From the NCBI RefSeq assembly GCF_001189535.1, contig NZ_CP012070.1, positions 3,100,001 to 3,164,000 of the forward strand: a DNA stretch of 64,000 nt, written 5' to 3'. The notes beneath the pieces were generated by a model. The model was given only the letters and a program-made list of their open reading frames with translations. It was not told where the DNA came from and searched no databases. A program made the position numbers and the translations under genes. Below are positions 26,003-35,869 of the stretch, piece by piece (positions within the stretch are counted from its first letter, which is position 1; each line of letters starts with the position of its first letter). The stretch comes from Arsenicicoccus sp. oral taxon 190 (GTDB lineage Bacteria > Actinomycetota > Actinomycetes > Actinomycetales > Dermatophilaceae).

Positions 26003-29000
26003 ATGACCGACGTCCTCGATCGTTTCTCCCCGGCCACGCAGGCGTGGTTCCGGAGCAGCTTCGTCGCGCCGACCCCCGCCCAGGCCGGCGCCTGGGAGGC
26101 GGTCTCGACCGGCCAGCACACCCTCGTCGTGGCCCCGACCGGGTCCGGCAAGACGCTCGCCGCCTTCCTGTGGGCGCTGGACCAGGTGGCCACCGCCGGG
26201 CCGCCGGAGGACCCGCTGCGACGCTGCCGGGTGCTCTACGTCAGTCCGATGAAGGCGCTCGCCGTCGACGTCGAGCGCAACCTGCGCTCCCCTCTCGTGG
26301 GCATCGGTCACGCCGCCGACCGCCTCGGGGTGCCCCGTCCCGACGTCACGGTCGCGGTGCGGTCCGGAGACACCCCCGCGGCGGACCGCAGGGCCTTCCA
26401 GAAGCGTCCGTCGGACGTCCTCATCACCACCCCCGAGTCGCTCTTCCTCATGCTCACGTCCGCCTCGCGGGAGGCGCTGCGCGGCGTCGAGACGGTGATC
26501 CTGGACGAGGTCCACGCGGTGGCCGGCACCAAGCGGGGTGCGCACCTGGCCCTCTCCCTGGAGCGCCTCGACGCCCTGCTCGAGCGACCCGCGACCCGGA
26601 TCGGGCTGAGCGCCACCGTGCGCCCGGTCGAGGAGGTGGCCCGGTTCCTCGCCGGCGGCCGACCCGTCACGACCGTCCAGCCCACCTCCACCAAGGAGTG
26701 GGACCTGCAGGTCGTGGTCCCGGTCCCCGACCTGGGCGACCTGGCGGCCGGGTCGGTGGACCTCGACGGTCCGGGCGGCGCGGACCCGCAGCGCGCCGCC
26801 TCGGTCTGGCCCCACGTGGAGGAGCGGATCGTGGACCTCGTGGCCGCTCAGCGGTCCACGCTCGTCTTCGCCAACTCCCGCCGTCTCGCCGAGCGGCTGA
26901 CCGCCCGGCTCAACGAGGAGTGGGAGGAGCGACTGGCGGACGCCGAGCCCGCGGACGGCCCGCCGGGCGCTGAGGCGCCCCCCGGACCTGCGGCCGACGG
27001 TCTGCTGCCCCCCAGCCGTCTCACCCACGGCACCCCCGCCCACCTCATGGGGCAGGCCGGTCAGAGCCAGGGCGCGGCCCCCGTGCTGGCCCGGGCGCAC
27101 CACGGCTCGGTCAGCAAGGAGCACCGCAAGGAGATCGAGGAGGCACTCAAGTCCGGCAGCCTGCCGGCCGTCGTGGCGACGAGCTCGCTGGAGCTCGGGA
27201 TCGACATGGGCGCCGTCGACCTCGTGGTGCAGGTCGAGTCGCCGCCCTCGGTCGCGAGCGGCCTGCAGCGGGTCGGCCGCGCCGGGCACCAGGTCGGGGC
27301 CGTCTCCCGGGGCGTGTTCTTCCCCAAGCACCGCGGCGACCTGGTGCAGACCGCCGTGGTCATCGACCGGATGCGCTCCGGGGGCATCGAGTCGTTGCGC
27401 ATCCCCGCCAACCCCGTCGACGTGCTGGCCCAGCAGGTCGTGGCCATGTGCGCCCTCGACGACTGGACCGTCGACGAGCTCGAGCGGCTGGTGCGGGGCG
27501 CGGCGCCATACGCCTCGCTCCCTCGCTCGGTGCTGGAGGCGACGCTGGACATGCTCTCGGGGCGCTACCCGAGCGACGAGTTCGCCGAGCTGCGACCGCG
27601 GATCGTGTGGGACCGGGTCACCGACGTGCTGTCCGGCCGGCCGGGCGCCCAGCGTCTGGCCGTGACCAGCGGCGGCACCATCCCCGACCGCGGGCTCTAC
27701 GCCGTGATGCTGGCCACCGGCGACGGGCCCGGCCGCCGGGTGGGTGAGCTCGACGAGGAGATGGTCTACGAGTCCCGGGTGGGCGACGTCTTCACGCTCG
27801 GGTCCACGTCCTGGCGGATCGAGGACATCACCCACGACCGCGTCCTCGTGACGCCGGCGCCCGGTCAGCCGGGGCGGCTGCCGTTCTGGAAGGGGGACCA
27901 GCCAGGGCGACCAGCCGAGCTGGGCGCCGCGCTCGGGGCCTACGTGCGCGAGCTGCTGCGGGTGGACGACGAGACCGGCCGCGACCGGCTCGCGGCCTCG
28001 GGCCTGGACGACTGGGCCGCCGACAACCTGCTCGGCTACCTCGGCGAGCAGCGCGAGGCGACGGGCGACGTGCCCGACGACCAGACCATCGTCATCGAGC
28101 GGTTCCGCGACGAGATCGGCGACTGGCGCGTCGCCATCCATTCCCCCTACGGCCAGCAGGTGCACGCCCCGTGGGCGCTCGCCATCGCCGCCCGCTTCCG
28201 GGAGCGCTTTGGCTACGACGTCCAGGCGATGAACGCCGACGACGGCATCATCCTGCGCCTGCCCGACATGGACCCGCTGGACGGCGGGACCGACGGCCAC
28301 GACTGGTCGCGGGAGATCACCGACCTGGTGCTGCTCGACCCGGCGGACGTGCGGGACCTGGTGACCACCGAGATCGGCGGGTCCGCGGTGTTCGCGGCGA
28401 GGTTCCGCGAGTGCGCCGCGCGGGCGCTGCTCCTGCCGCGCCGCAACCCCGGCAGACGGCAGGCGCTGTGGCAGCAGCGGCAGCGCTCCTCCCAGCTGCT
28501 CGAGGTCGCCACCCGCTACCCCAGCTTCCCCATCGTGCTCGAGGCCGTCCGCGAGTGCCTGCAGGACGTCTTCGACGTCCCCGGGCTCGTCGACCTGATG
28601 ACCCAGGTCCGGTCCCGACAGGTGCGGGTCGTGGACGTGCAGACGCCCTCGCCGTCGCCGTTCGCCCGGTCCCTGCTGTTCGGCTACGTCGCGCAGTACC
28701 TCTACGAGGGCGACTCGCCGCTGGCCGAGCGGCGTGCCGCGGCCCTGTCGCTGGACGCCGGGCTGCTCTCCGACCTGCTCGGCACCGACGCCGGGGTGGC
28801 GCTGCGCGACCTGCTCGACCCGGAGGTCATCACCGCCACCGAGCAGGACCTGCAGCGCCTGTCCCCCGACCGGCGGTGCCGCGACGCCGAGGCGGTCGCC
28901 GACCTGCTGCGCGTGCTCGGGCCGCTCACCCCCGAGGAGGTCGCCCTGCGCTGCGTGGCCGCCGGCGACGCGTACCCCGACCAGGCGCAGGCGTCCCGGT

Positions 29001-30838
29001 GGCTGGCGGAGCTCGAGGCGGCGCGACGGGTGATCCCGGTGCGGATCGCGGAGCAGGACCGCTGGGCGGTAGTCGAGGACGCCGGTCGGCTGCGGGACGC
29101 GCTGGGGGTCGCCATACCGCCGGGCGTCGCGGGCTCGCTGCTCGACTCCGGCGACGACCCGCTGGGCGGCCTAGTGCTGCGGCACGCCCGCACCCACGGG
29201 CCGTTCCCCGCGGCCGCGGTCGCCTCCCGGCTCGGCCTCGGGATCGCCGTGGTGACCCACGCGCTCGCGCGGCTCGTGGCGTCGGGCCAGCTCGTCGAGG
29301 GCGAGCTGCTCCCCGAGCAGCTCGGCGGTGGCCGTCACGGCCAGGAGTATGCCGAGGCGGGCGTCCTGCGCCTCCTGCGGCGCCGGTCCCTCGCGGCCCT
29401 GCGCGCCGAGGTGGAACCGGTCCCCGCGGTGGACCTGGCCAGGTTCGTCCCGGCATGGCACGGCATCGGCGACCGCAGCCGAGGCCTCGACGCCGTCGTG
29501 CGCGCCGTCGAGCAGCTCGCGGGGACCCGGCTGCCCGCGAGCGCCCTGGAGACGCTGGTCCTGCCCGCGCGGGTCCCCGACTACGCCCCATCCATGCTGG
29601 ACGGGCTCATGGCGTCCGGGGAGGTGCTCTGGCAGGGGCAGGGGTCGCTGCCCGGCGACGACGGGTGGGTCTCGCTGCACCTGGCCGACGCGGCACCGCT
29701 CACCCTCGCGCCCCCCAGCGCCGGGTCCGACCTCAGCGAGGCGCAACGCCAGCTGCTGGAGCTGCTGCGGACGGGCGGCGCGCACTTCGTGGCGGGCCTC
29801 GCCACCGCGCTCGAGCGGACCCCGGGACGCGAGCTGGTCGACGACCTGTGGGCCCTGGTGTGGGCGGGGCACGTCACGGGCGACACGCTGGCGCCGCTGC
29901 GCGGCCTCCTCGGCGGCGGGCGCACGACGCACCGGTCACGATCGGCCGGTCCGCGAGCGCCCCGGTTCGGGCGGCGCGGGGCCCTGGGCTCCCTGCGGGG
30001 TGGGCGTCCAGGTCTCACCGGCGCCGCCGCGACCCCCACCCTGCCCGTCGACGCGCGGGGGGTGGGGCGGTGGAGCATCCTGCCGTCCGTCGAGACCGAC
30101 GCGACGGTGCGCGCGTGGGCGCAGGCCGAGCTGTTGCTCGAGCGGCACGGGGTGGTGACCCGCGGCAGCGTCGCCGCCGAGGACGTGACCGGTGGTTTCG
30201 CCGCCGTCTACCGCGTCCTCGGGGCGGCCGAAGAGGCCGGACGGGTGCGCCGCGGCTACTTCGTGGAGGGGCTCGGCGGGTCGCAGTTCGCGACGACCGG
30301 TGCCGTCGACCGGCTGCGCGCGTCCAGCCGCCCGCTCGACGAGCCGGAGCTGCCCGCCAGCCCGCTGGCCCACCTCGGCGACGCCTGGTCCGTGACGGCC
30401 CACCGTGCGGGGGCCGCCCGTCAGTGGGCGGGCGCCCCCGGCGTCGGTGGCCACCTGGACGACCGGACCCTCGTGCTGGCGGCGTCCGACCCTGCCAACG
30501 CCTACGGCGCCGCTCTCCCCTGGCCGGACCGCCCCGACGACACCGGCGGCCACCGCCCCGGCCGCAAGGCGGGTGCCCTCGTGGTGCTCGTCGACGGCCG
30601 GCTCGTCCTCTACGTCGAGCGCGGCGGCAAGACCCTGCTCTCCTACAGCGACGACCCGTCTGACCTCGGGGCGGCTGCCCGCGCGCTGGCTGCGGCGGTG
30701 CACCGAGGAGCGCTGGGCCGGCTCAGCGTGGAGAAGGCCGACGGCGGCGCCCTCCTCGGCTCCGACCACCCCCTCGTGCACGCCCTGGGGGACGCCGGCT
30801 TCCACCACACGCCCCGCGGGCTCCGCCTGCGACGCTGA
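26003..30838 (+). CDS. lhr: Lhr family ATP-dependent DNA repair helicase
   Basis: A 1611-residue superfamily 2 helicase that translocates 3'-5' on single-stranded DNA and unwinds DNA/RNA hybrids. It shows motif I APTGSGKTLAAF (residues 44-55), the DEVH box near 168-171, motif III SATVRPVEEV, the second RecA domain with ARAHHGSVSKEHR, and motif VI QRVGRAGHQVG near 421. The long winged-helix and Lhr-specific C-terminal regions fill the remainder, giving the full bacterial long-Lhr length. The preceding in-frame ATG at 25976 lies inside the promoter and is rejected. A damage-inducible promoter and the nei2 glycosylase gene 1 kb downstream fit a repair role. Confidence 0.96.
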   Translation: MTDVLDRFSPATQAWFRSSFVAPTPAQAGAWEAVSTGQHTLVVAPTGSGKTLAAFLWALDQVATAGPPEDPLRRCRVLYVSPMKALAVDVERNLRSPLVGIGHAADRLGVPRPDVTVAVRSGDTPAADRRAFQKRPSDVLITTPESLFLMLTSASREALRGVETVILDEVHAVAGTKRGAHLALSLERLDALLERPATRIGLSATVRPVEEVARFLAGGRPVTTVQPTSTKEWDLQVVVPVPDLGDLAAGSVDLDGPGGADPQRAASVWPHVEERIVDLVAAQRSTLVFANSRRLAERLTARLNEEWEERLADAEPADGPPGAEAPPGPAADGLLPPSRLTHGTPAHLMGQAGQSQGAAPVLARAHHGSVSKEHRKEIEEALKSGSLPAVVATSSLELGIDMGAVDLVVQVESPPSVASGLQRVGRAGHQVGAVSRGVFFPKHRGDLVQTAVVIDRMRSGGIESLRIPANPVDVLAQQVVAMCALDDWTVDELERLVRGAAPYASLPRSVLEATLDMLSGRYPSDEFAELRPRIVWDRVTDVLSGRPGAQRLAVTSGGTIPDRGLYAVMLATGDGPGRRVGELDEEMVYESRVGDVFTLGSTSWRIEDITHDRVLVTPAPGQPGRLPFWKGDQPGRPAELGAALGAYVRELLRVDDETGRDRLAASGLDDWAADNLLGYLGEQREATGDVPDDQTIVIERFRDEIGDWRVAIHSPYGQQVHAPWALAIAARFRERFGYDVQAMNADDGIILRLPDMDPLDGGTDGHDWSREITDLVLLDPADVRDLVTTEIGGSAVFAARFRECAARALLLPRRNPGRRQALWQQRQRSSQLLEVATRYPSFPIVLEAVRECLQDVFDVPGLVDLMTQVRSRQVRVVDVQTPSPSPFARSLLFGYVAQYLYEGDSPLAERRAAALSLDAGLLSDLLGTDAGVALRDLLDPEVITATEQDLQRLSPDRRCRDAEAVADLLRVLGPLTPEEVALRCVAAGDAYPDQAQASRWLAELEAARRVIPVRIAEQDRWAVVEDAGRLRDALGVAIPPGVAGSLLDSGDDPLGGLVLRHARTHGPFPAAAVASRLGLGIAVVTHALARLVASGQLVEGELLPEQLGGGRHGQEYAEAGVLRLLRRRSLAALRAEVEPVPAVDLARFVPAWHGIGDRSRGLDAVVRAVEQLAGTRLPASALETLVLPARVPDYAPSMLDGLMASGEVLWQGQGSLPGDDGWVSLHLADAAPLTLAPPSAGSDLSEAQRQLLELLRTGGAHFVAGLATALERTPGRELVDDLWALVWAGHVTGDTLAPLRGLLGGGRTTHRSRSAGPRAPRFGRRGALGSLRGGRPGLTGAAATPTLPVDARGVGRWSILPSVETDATVRAWAQAELLLERHGVVTRGSVAAEDVTGGFAAVYRVLGAAEEAGRVRRGYFVEGLGGSQFATTGAVDRLRASSRPLDEPELPASPLAHLGDAWSVTAHRAGAARQWAGAPGVGGHLDDRTLVLAASDPANAYGAALPWPDRPDDTGGHRPGRKAGALVVLVDGRLVLYVERGGKTLLSYSDDPSDLGAAARALAAAVHRGALGRLSVEKADGGALLGSDHPLVHALGDAGFHHTPRGLRLRR

Positions 30839-30859
30839 CCGCACGAGAGAGGGGGCACC

Positions 30860-30952
30860 ATGACGACGGTCTGGACCACCGGCCACTCGCTCACGTCCTT
30901 CGCCCGGGTCCATGGGACGACGATCACCTACCCGCCCGAGCAGACCTCCTGA
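30860..30952 (+). pseudogene. Possible DUF488 N-terminal remnant
   Basis: A 30-codon ORF, MTTVWTTGHSLTSFARVHGT..., with GAGAGAGGGGG before the ATG. The opening VWTxGHS pattern resembles the start of DUF488 proteins (about 120-190 residues), but the reading frame ends after 30 residues and nothing similar follows. It could be a decayed DUF488 gene or a chance micro-ORF. Confidence 0.3.
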
Positions 30953-31006
30953 GCCCGCGGGGCATCCGGACGCCGGCCGTCCGGTACCCGGTCTAGCGTC
31001 CTGCCC

Positions 31007-31405
31007 ATGGACATCACCCCCACGCTCGACCTCATCATCCTCGACTGCCCTGACGCCCTCGAGCTCGCGAGGTTCTGGTCCGCCCTGCTCGACTGGCCGC
31101 TGGAGGACGGCGCCGACCGCGACTGGGCCACGCTGGTGCCCCCGGGCGGCGGCGTCTCGCCCGACAACCCCGGTGGGCGCCCGGCGCTGGCCTTCCAGCG
31201 GATCGACGACTTCGTGGCCGCCACCTGGCCGGGCGGGGCGCACCCGCAGCAGCTCCACCTCGACCTGTCCGTCCCCGACATCGCCGCCGCCGAGCCACGG
31301 GTGCTCGAGCTCGGCGGGCGGGTGCACGAGCACCAGCCCTCGACCGACGGCGGGTTCCGCGTCTACCTGGACCCCGCCGGACACCCGTTCTGCCTGATCC
31401 GCTGA
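31007..31405 (+). CDS. VOC superfamily (glyoxalase-like) protein
   Basis: A 132-residue protein with two beta-alpha-beta-beta-beta modules (LDLIILDCPDALELARFWSALLDW; QLHLDLSVPDIAAAEPRVLELGGRV) ending with the DPAGHPFCLIR signature of actinobacterial glyoxalase-like domains. It may be a resistance-type or metabolite-binding VOC protein; substrate unknown. It sits between lhr and nei2 together with a second VOC gene. Confidence 0.82.
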   Translation: MDITPTLDLIILDCPDALELARFWSALLDWPLEDGADRDWATLVPPGGGVSPDNPGGRPALAFQRIDDFVAATWPGGAHPQQLHLDLSVPDIAAAEPRVLELGGRVHEHQPSTDGGFRVYLDPAGHPFCLIR

Positions 31406-31426
31406 CGCCGTGTGTACGCTGTCAAC

Positions 31427-31828
31427 ATGACCTTCCCCGTCCCCTACGTCCTCTTCCCGGGCACGGCACGCGACGCGCTGACCACCTACCAGCAGATCTT
31501 CGGCGGCGAGCTGGTCCTGCACACCCGTGCGGACATGGACCGCACCGACGAGCCCCTCGACGCCATCGGCCACGGCATGCTCCGCGGCCCCGTCACCGTC
31601 TTCGGCGCCGACGCCTCCGACGGCGAGGGCGCCGTCAGCACCACCGGGCTCCTGCAGGCCCTGCTCGGCGCCGGCGACCCGGACACGTCGCACCGCTGGT
31701 TCGCGGCGCTGGCCGAGGGCGGCACCGTCGTGGACGACCTGCAGGAGCGCCCCTGGGGAGCGTGGGACGGGCAGGTCGTCGACCGGTTCGGGCTGCACTG
31801 GCTCATCGGCTTCGAGCCCCAGGCCTGA
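31427..31828 (+). CDS. VOC/PhnB-like protein
   Basis: A 133-residue PhnB-type VOC protein: MTFPVPYVLFPGTARDALTTYQQIFGGEL and the C-terminal GQVVDRFGLHWLIGFE. PhnB proteins are structural homologues of ubiquinone methyltransferase-like and glyoxalase folds with no firm function. A GTG 15 nt upstream could also start it; the ATG gives the usual family N-terminus. Confidence 0.78.
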   Translation: MTFPVPYVLFPGTARDALTTYQQIFGGELVLHTRADMDRTDEPLDAIGHGMLRGPVTVFGADASDGEGAVSTTGLLQALLGAGDPDTSHRWFAALAEGGTVVDDLQERPWGAWDGQVVDRFGLHWLIGFEPQA

Positions 31829-31879
31829 GCCCCGCGGGCGGGCGGGCCGGCATACGGGCCGGCGTGCGACGATCACCCC

Positions 31880-32746
31880 ATGCCCGAGGGAGATGCCGTA
31901 TGGCGAACCGCCCGCCGCCTCCACGAGGCGCTGTCCGGGCGCGTGATCACCGACTCCGACCTGCGCTGGCCCAGCCTGGCCACCGCCGACCTGCGGGGCC
32001 GGACCACCGTGGCGGTCGTGCCGCGGGGCAAGCACATCCTGCACCGCCTCGACGACGGTCTGACGCTGCACAGCCACCTGCGCATGGAGGGCTCCTGGCG
32101 GACCCACGACCCGGCGCGCCTGACGCTGCGGACGCTGCGCGCGGCGGACGTGCGGGCCGTCGTCGGGTGCGCGACCGCCACCGCGGTGGGGCTGCGCCTG
32201 GGGATGCTGGACCTGGTGCGGACCGTCGACGAGAGCCGCCTCGTCGGGCACCTCGGCCCTGACCTGCTCGGCGCCGACTGGGACCCCGACCAGGCCGTCG
32301 CCAACCTGCTGCGGCAGCCGGAGCGGGAGATCGGGGCGGCGCTGCTGGACCAGCGCAACCTCGCGGGCGTCGGGACGATGTGGGACGCGGAGGTGCTCTT
32401 CCTGCAGCGGGTGTGGCCGTGGGCCCCGGTCGGGGAGCTCGGACCGGAGGAGCTGCGCGCGGTCGTCGTGCGGGTGCAGGCCCTGGTGGACGCCAGCAAG
32501 GTGCGGCGCTGGTCGGTGTCGACCGGCTCGGACCGGGCGGGCGAGGAGCTCTACGTGCACGGGCGCAGCGGGCTGCCGTGCCGACGTTGCGGCGGGCCGG
32601 TGCGGCTCAGCACCATCGGTCGGGCACCGCAGGACCGGGCGATGTTCTACTGCCCGACCTGTCAGGGCGGTCTGGGTCCGCAGGACGACGGGCGACGCCA
32701 GCGCCCGCTCGGGGAGGGTCGTGCCGGTCCGAGCCGCAACGGGTGA
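31880..32746 (+). CDS. nei2: DNA glycosylase/AP lyase of the Fpg/Nei family (Nei2-like)
   Basis: A 288-residue base-excision repair enzyme. The catalytic N-terminus MPEGD (Pro2/Glu3), the helix-two-turn-helix near LDQRNLAGVGTMWDAEVLF, and the C-terminal zinc finger CRRCGGPVRL...MFYCPTCQ (about residues 233-260) are intact. It removes oxidised pyrimidines and similar lesions. Nei2-like genes are frequently linked to lhr in actinobacteria, as here. Confidence 0.92.
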   Translation: MPEGDAVWRTARRLHEALSGRVITDSDLRWPSLATADLRGRTTVAVVPRGKHILHRLDDGLTLHSHLRMEGSWRTHDPARLTLRTLRAADVRAVVGCATATAVGLRLGMLDLVRTVDESRLVGHLGPDLLGADWDPDQAVANLLRQPEREIGAALLDQRNLAGVGTMWDAEVLFLQRVWPWAPVGELGPEELRAVVVRVQALVDASKVRRWSVSTGSDRAGEELYVHGRSGLPCRRCGGPVRLSTIGRAPQDRAMFYCPTCQGGLGPQDDGRRQRPLGEGRAGPSRNG

Positions 32747-32782
32747 GACCGAGCTCCGCGGGACCGAGCGTCGTCGGGTGGG

Positions 32783-33097
32783 TCAGGCGGCGGAGCGGGT
32801 CGCGGTGACGGGCCGGGGGGTGCGGTCGCCGGCCACCGGCAGGGCGACCGGGGTGGCGAGACCCTCGCTCTCGGCCACCCGGGAGGACAGCGTGCCGAGC
32901 AGCGTGGACAGCGGCATCTCCAGGGCGTTGCAGATCGAGGAGAGCAGCTCGGAGGAGGCTTCCTTCTCCCCCCGCTCGACCTCAGAGAGGTAGCCGAGGG
33001 AGACCTTGGCGTCGGCGGACACGTCGCGCAGGGTGCGTCCCAGGTGGCGGCGGCGGTCGCGCAGGACCTGCCCCAGCTCGCGGCGCAGCAGGATCAT
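32783..33097 (-). CDS. clgR: Xre-family regulator ClgR
   Basis: A 104-residue helix-turn-helix protein ([52 protein letters not shown]) matching ClgR, the actinobacterial activator of clp proteases and stress genes. GGGGAGG precedes the ATG. It is the last gene of the rimO-pgsA-cinA-clgR run, separated from cinA by 106 bp. The C-terminal Ala/Val tail contains possible Clp-recognised residues (ATRSAA), in keeping with ClgR being a proteolysis target. Confidence 0.9.
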   Translation of the reverse strand: MILLRRELGQVLRDRRRHLGRTLRDVSADAKVSLGYLSEVERGEKEASSELLSSICNALEMPLSTLLGTLSSRVAESEGLATPVALPVAGDRTPRPVTATRSAA

Positions 33098-33203
33098 CGA
33101 CCTACCTCCCCTCGTCGTCCTCCGTCCAGAGCCCACCATAGCGGGCCGCTCCCCGGCCTGGCGCGCTGGCGCGCCTGGCTCACCGGGGTGGGCGTACCCG
33201 TCG

Positions 33204-33710
33204 TCAACGTCCGCCGGCGGCCGGGTGTTCCGTCGCCGGAGGCTCGCCGCGCACCGTCTCGAAGGCGAGGCGCACCACCGCCGCGACCGCACCGGCACGG
33301 ATCGCCGCCCGGTCCCCCTCCAGCTGCAGCCGCACGACCTCGCACCGCTGCGCGACCGCCACGGCGACGTAGACCGTGCCGACCGGCTCCCCGTCCGCCG
33401 GGTCCGGCCCCGCGACGCCGGTGGTCGCCAGGCCGACGTCGGCGCCGCAGGCCCGCCGCACCCCGCGGGCCATCTGCTCGGCCACCTCGGGGTCGACGGC
33501 GCCCCGGGTGTCCAGGACCTCCTGGGACACCCCGAGCAGGGCCGCCTTGACGGCATACGCGTAGGCGACCACGCCGCCCCGCACCGTGCGTGAGGCCCCC
33601 GGCACCGCCACGAGCTCGGCGCAGACCAGGCCGCCGGTCAGCGACTCGGCGGCGGCGACGCTGAGCCCGCGCCGCCGGAGCTCGGCGAGCAGCAGCGCCG
33701 CCTCGGTCAC
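33204..33710 (-). CDS. cinA: CinA-family nicotinamide-nucleotide amidohydrolase domain protein
   Basis: A 168-residue stand-alone CinA C-terminal (PncC) domain: [45 protein letters not shown] and [22 protein letters not shown]. It deamidates nicotinamide mononucleotide in the pyridine-nucleotide cycle; the E. coli counterpart is PncC. The GTG start overlaps the pgsA stop (GTGA). Confidence 0.92.
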   Translation of the reverse strand: MTEAALLLAELRRRGLSVAAAESLTGGLVCAELVAVPGASRTVRGGVVAYAYAVKAALLGVSQEVLDTRGAVDPEVAEQMARGVRRACGADVGLATTGVAGPDPADGEPVGTVYVAVAVAQRCEVVRLQLEGDRAAIRAGAVAAVVRLAFETVRGEPPATEHPAAGGR

Positions 33711-34294
33711 GGCCGGGCGTCCCTCGCGTCGCGCCGCAGCCGGTAGGCGGCCAGCAGGTAGTCCGCGCCGGTCACCACGGTCACCACGAGCGCGGCCGCC
33801 ATGACCACGGCGCAGGCCCAGTGCCACAGGGTGTTGCCGGGGATGACGTACATGCCGAGGGCCACGGCCTGCAGCATGGTCTTGAGCTTGCCGCCCCGGC
33901 TCGCGGCCATCACGCCGTAGCGGATCACCACGAAGCGCAGCAGCGTGATGCCGAGCTCGCGCACCAGGATCACGATGGTCACCCACCACCACACGTCGCC
34001 GATCAGGGACAGGCAGACCAGGCCCGCACCCATGAGCGCCTTGTCGGCGATCGGGTCGGCGAGCTTGCCGAAGTCGGTGATCAACCCCCGCGACCGCGCC
34101 AGGTCGCCGTCGATCTTGTCCGTGACGGAGGCCAGCACGAAGACCCCCCAGGCCCACCACCGGTCGCCGGCGTCGAGCCCGTGGCGGCGCATCAGCAGCC
34201 ACACGAAGACGGGCACGAGCAGGATCCGCAGGATGGTCAGCGCGTTGGCGATGTTCCAGACGCTGACCGGCCGCGAGGTCTGCGGGGTGCTCAT
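33707..34294 (-). CDS. pgsA: CDP-diacylglycerol-glycerol-3-phosphate 3-phosphatidyltransferase
   Basis: A 195-residue membrane enzyme that makes phosphatidylglycerophosphate (or a related lipid). The CDP-alcohol phosphotransferase motif D-x2-D-G-x2-A-R-x8-G-x3-D-x3-D is present as [20 protein letters not shown] then LADPIADK (about residues 56-85). There are about five membrane helices. Start and stop overlap rimO (ATGA) and cinA (GTGA). Confidence 0.93.
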   Translation of the reverse strand: MSTPQTSRPVSVWNIANALTILRILLVPVFVWLLMRRHGLDAGDRWWAWGVFVLASVTDKIDGDLARSRGLITDFGKLADPIADKALMGAGLVCLSLIGDVWWWVTIVILVRELGITLLRFVVIRYGVMAASRGGKLKTMLQAVALGMYVIPGNTLWHWACAVVMAAALVVTVVTGADYLLAAYRLRRDARDARP

Positions 34295-35832
34295 CGCCCG
34301 CCCCCGCCGGTGGGCGCGGCGACGAGGTCGACGCCCTCGCTGGCCACGACGACGGCCGTGACGAGGTCCCCGACCCGCGGCAGCGGCGACCCCTCGGGCC
34401 ACCCCAGGACGGTGACGCCGTCGACGTCCGGGCCCTGGAAGCCCGCCCGTCCCACGACCTCGTCGTCCTCCTCGCCGGGCACCTGCTCGACGAGGACCTC
34501 GACGGTCTCCCCCACGCGCTCCTCGGCCCGCTGCGCCATGAGCTCGTCGACGAGCCCCTGCAGGCGGACGACCCGCTCCGCCACGACGTCCGGGTCGATC
34601 TTGTCGTCCAGGGTCTCGCCCTCGGTGCCGTCCTCGTCGGAGTAGCCGAAGACCCCCACGACGTCCAGGCGCGCCGCCGTCAGGAAGCGCTCGAGCTCGG
34701 CGACGTCCGCCTCGGTCTCCCCGGGGAAGCCGACGATGACGTTGGAGCGGATCCCGGCGTCGGGCCGGATCGCCCGCACCTGCTCGATCAGGGCGAGGAA
34801 GGACTCCGTCGAGCCGAACCTCCGCATCCGGCGCAGCACCGGCTCGCTCGCGTGCTGGAACGAGATGTCGAAGTAGGGCACCACGGTGGGCACCGCCAGC
34901 AGCGCCTCGACCAGGCCCGGCCGGATCTCCGCCGGCTGCAGGTAGGACACCCGGATCCGCGGCAGCCCCTCGACCTCCCCGAGAGACTCCACCAGCGACT
35001 CGAGCAGCCGCAGGTCGCCCAGGTCCTTGCCGTAGGAGGTGGAGTTCTCCGAGACGAGGAAGACCTCGCGCACGCCCTGGTCGACGAGCCAGCGCGCCTC
35101 GGCGAGCACGTCGGCGGGCCGGCGCGAGACGAACGACCCGCGGAACGCGGGGATCGCGCAGAACGCGCACCGCCGGTCGCAGCCCGAGGCGATCTTCAGC
35201 GGCGCCCACGGCCGGCCGTCGAGACGCCGACGCACCACGCGGGGGCCGCTCTCGGGCGCGAGCCCCTCGGGCAGGTCGGGCACCTGCGTCACGCCGTGGT
35301 GCACCGCGTCAGCGCCGTGGTGCGCGGCGCCGGCCCCGTGCCCCGGCAGCGCCACCGTCTCGGACGCCTGCTGCCGCGCCACCGGGGACAGGGGCAGCAG
35401 CCGGCGCCGGTCGCCCGGGGTGTGCGCCTGCGGCGTCGACCCCGCGAGGATGGCCCGCAGGTGGCTCGACATGTCCGTGTAGGAGTCGAAGCCGAGCACG
35501 GCGTCCGCCTCGGGCAGCTGCTCGGCCAGCTCGGCGCCGTAGCGCTCGGCGAGGCAGCCCACGGCCACGACCTTCTGGGTGCGCCCCGACTCCTTGAGGT
35601 CGGAGGCCTCGAGCAGCGCGTCGATCGAGTCCTTCTTGGCCTGCTCCACGAACCCGCACGTGTTGACCACGGCGACGTCCGCGTCGGCGGCGTCCTCGAC
35701 GAGGGTCCACCCGCCGTCGGCCAGCCGCCCCGCGAGCTCCTCGGAGTCCACCTCGTTGCGGGCGCAGCCCAGCGTCACGACGGCCACGGTCCGCGGGTGC
35801 TGCACGTCGGTCTGGCTCGCCTGGGTGGTCAT
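34291..35832 (-). CDS. rimO: Ribosomal protein S12 methylthiotransferase RimO
   Basis: A 513-residue radical-SAM enzyme that methylthiolates Asp88 of ribosomal protein S12. The auxiliary-cluster cysteines lie in [27 protein letters not shown] and [10 protein letters not shown]; the radical-SAM motif is [12 protein letters not shown] (Cys 218/222/225); TRAM follows at the C-terminus. Between the two domains is a longer-than-usual insertion (about residues 135-200) with a His-Gly repeat ([18 protein letters not shown]). The start is the ATG directly before the family N-terminus; the longer in-frame reading is antisense to the dipeptidase gene. Confidence 0.95.
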   Translation of the reverse strand: MTTQASQTDVQHPRTVAVVTLGCARNEVDSEELAGRLADGGWTLVEDAADADVAVVNTCGFVEQAKKDSIDALLEASDLKESGRTQKVVAVGCLAERYGAELAEQLPEADAVLGFDSYTDMSSHLRAILAGSTPQAHTPGDRRRLLPLSPVARQQASETVALPGHGAGAAHHGADAVHHGVTQVPDLPEGLAPESGPRVVRRRLDGRPWAPLKIASGCDRRCAFCAIPAFRGSFVSRRPADVLAEARWLVDQGVREVFLVSENSTSYGKDLGDLRLLESLVESLGEVEGLPRIRVSYLQPAEIRPGLVEALLAVPTVVPYFDISFQHASEPVLRRMRRFGSTESFLALIEQVRAIRPDAGIRSNVIVGFPGETEADVAELERFLTAARLDVVGVFGYSDEDGTEGETLDDKIDPDVVAERVVRLQGLVDELMAQRAEERVGETVEVLVEQVPGEEDDEVVGRAGFQGPDVDGVTVLGWPEGSPLPRVGDLVTAVVVASEGVDLVAAPTGGGGR

Positions 35833-35869
35833 GCCCTCAACCCTAGTTGCCCTGCGGTTGAATGACGGC

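Noticed and set aside
31851..31870. GCCGGC repeats between the PhnB-like gene and nei2 as a terminator
   Set aside because: The stem is short and the genes are co-directional and close; such GC palindromes are expected by composition.
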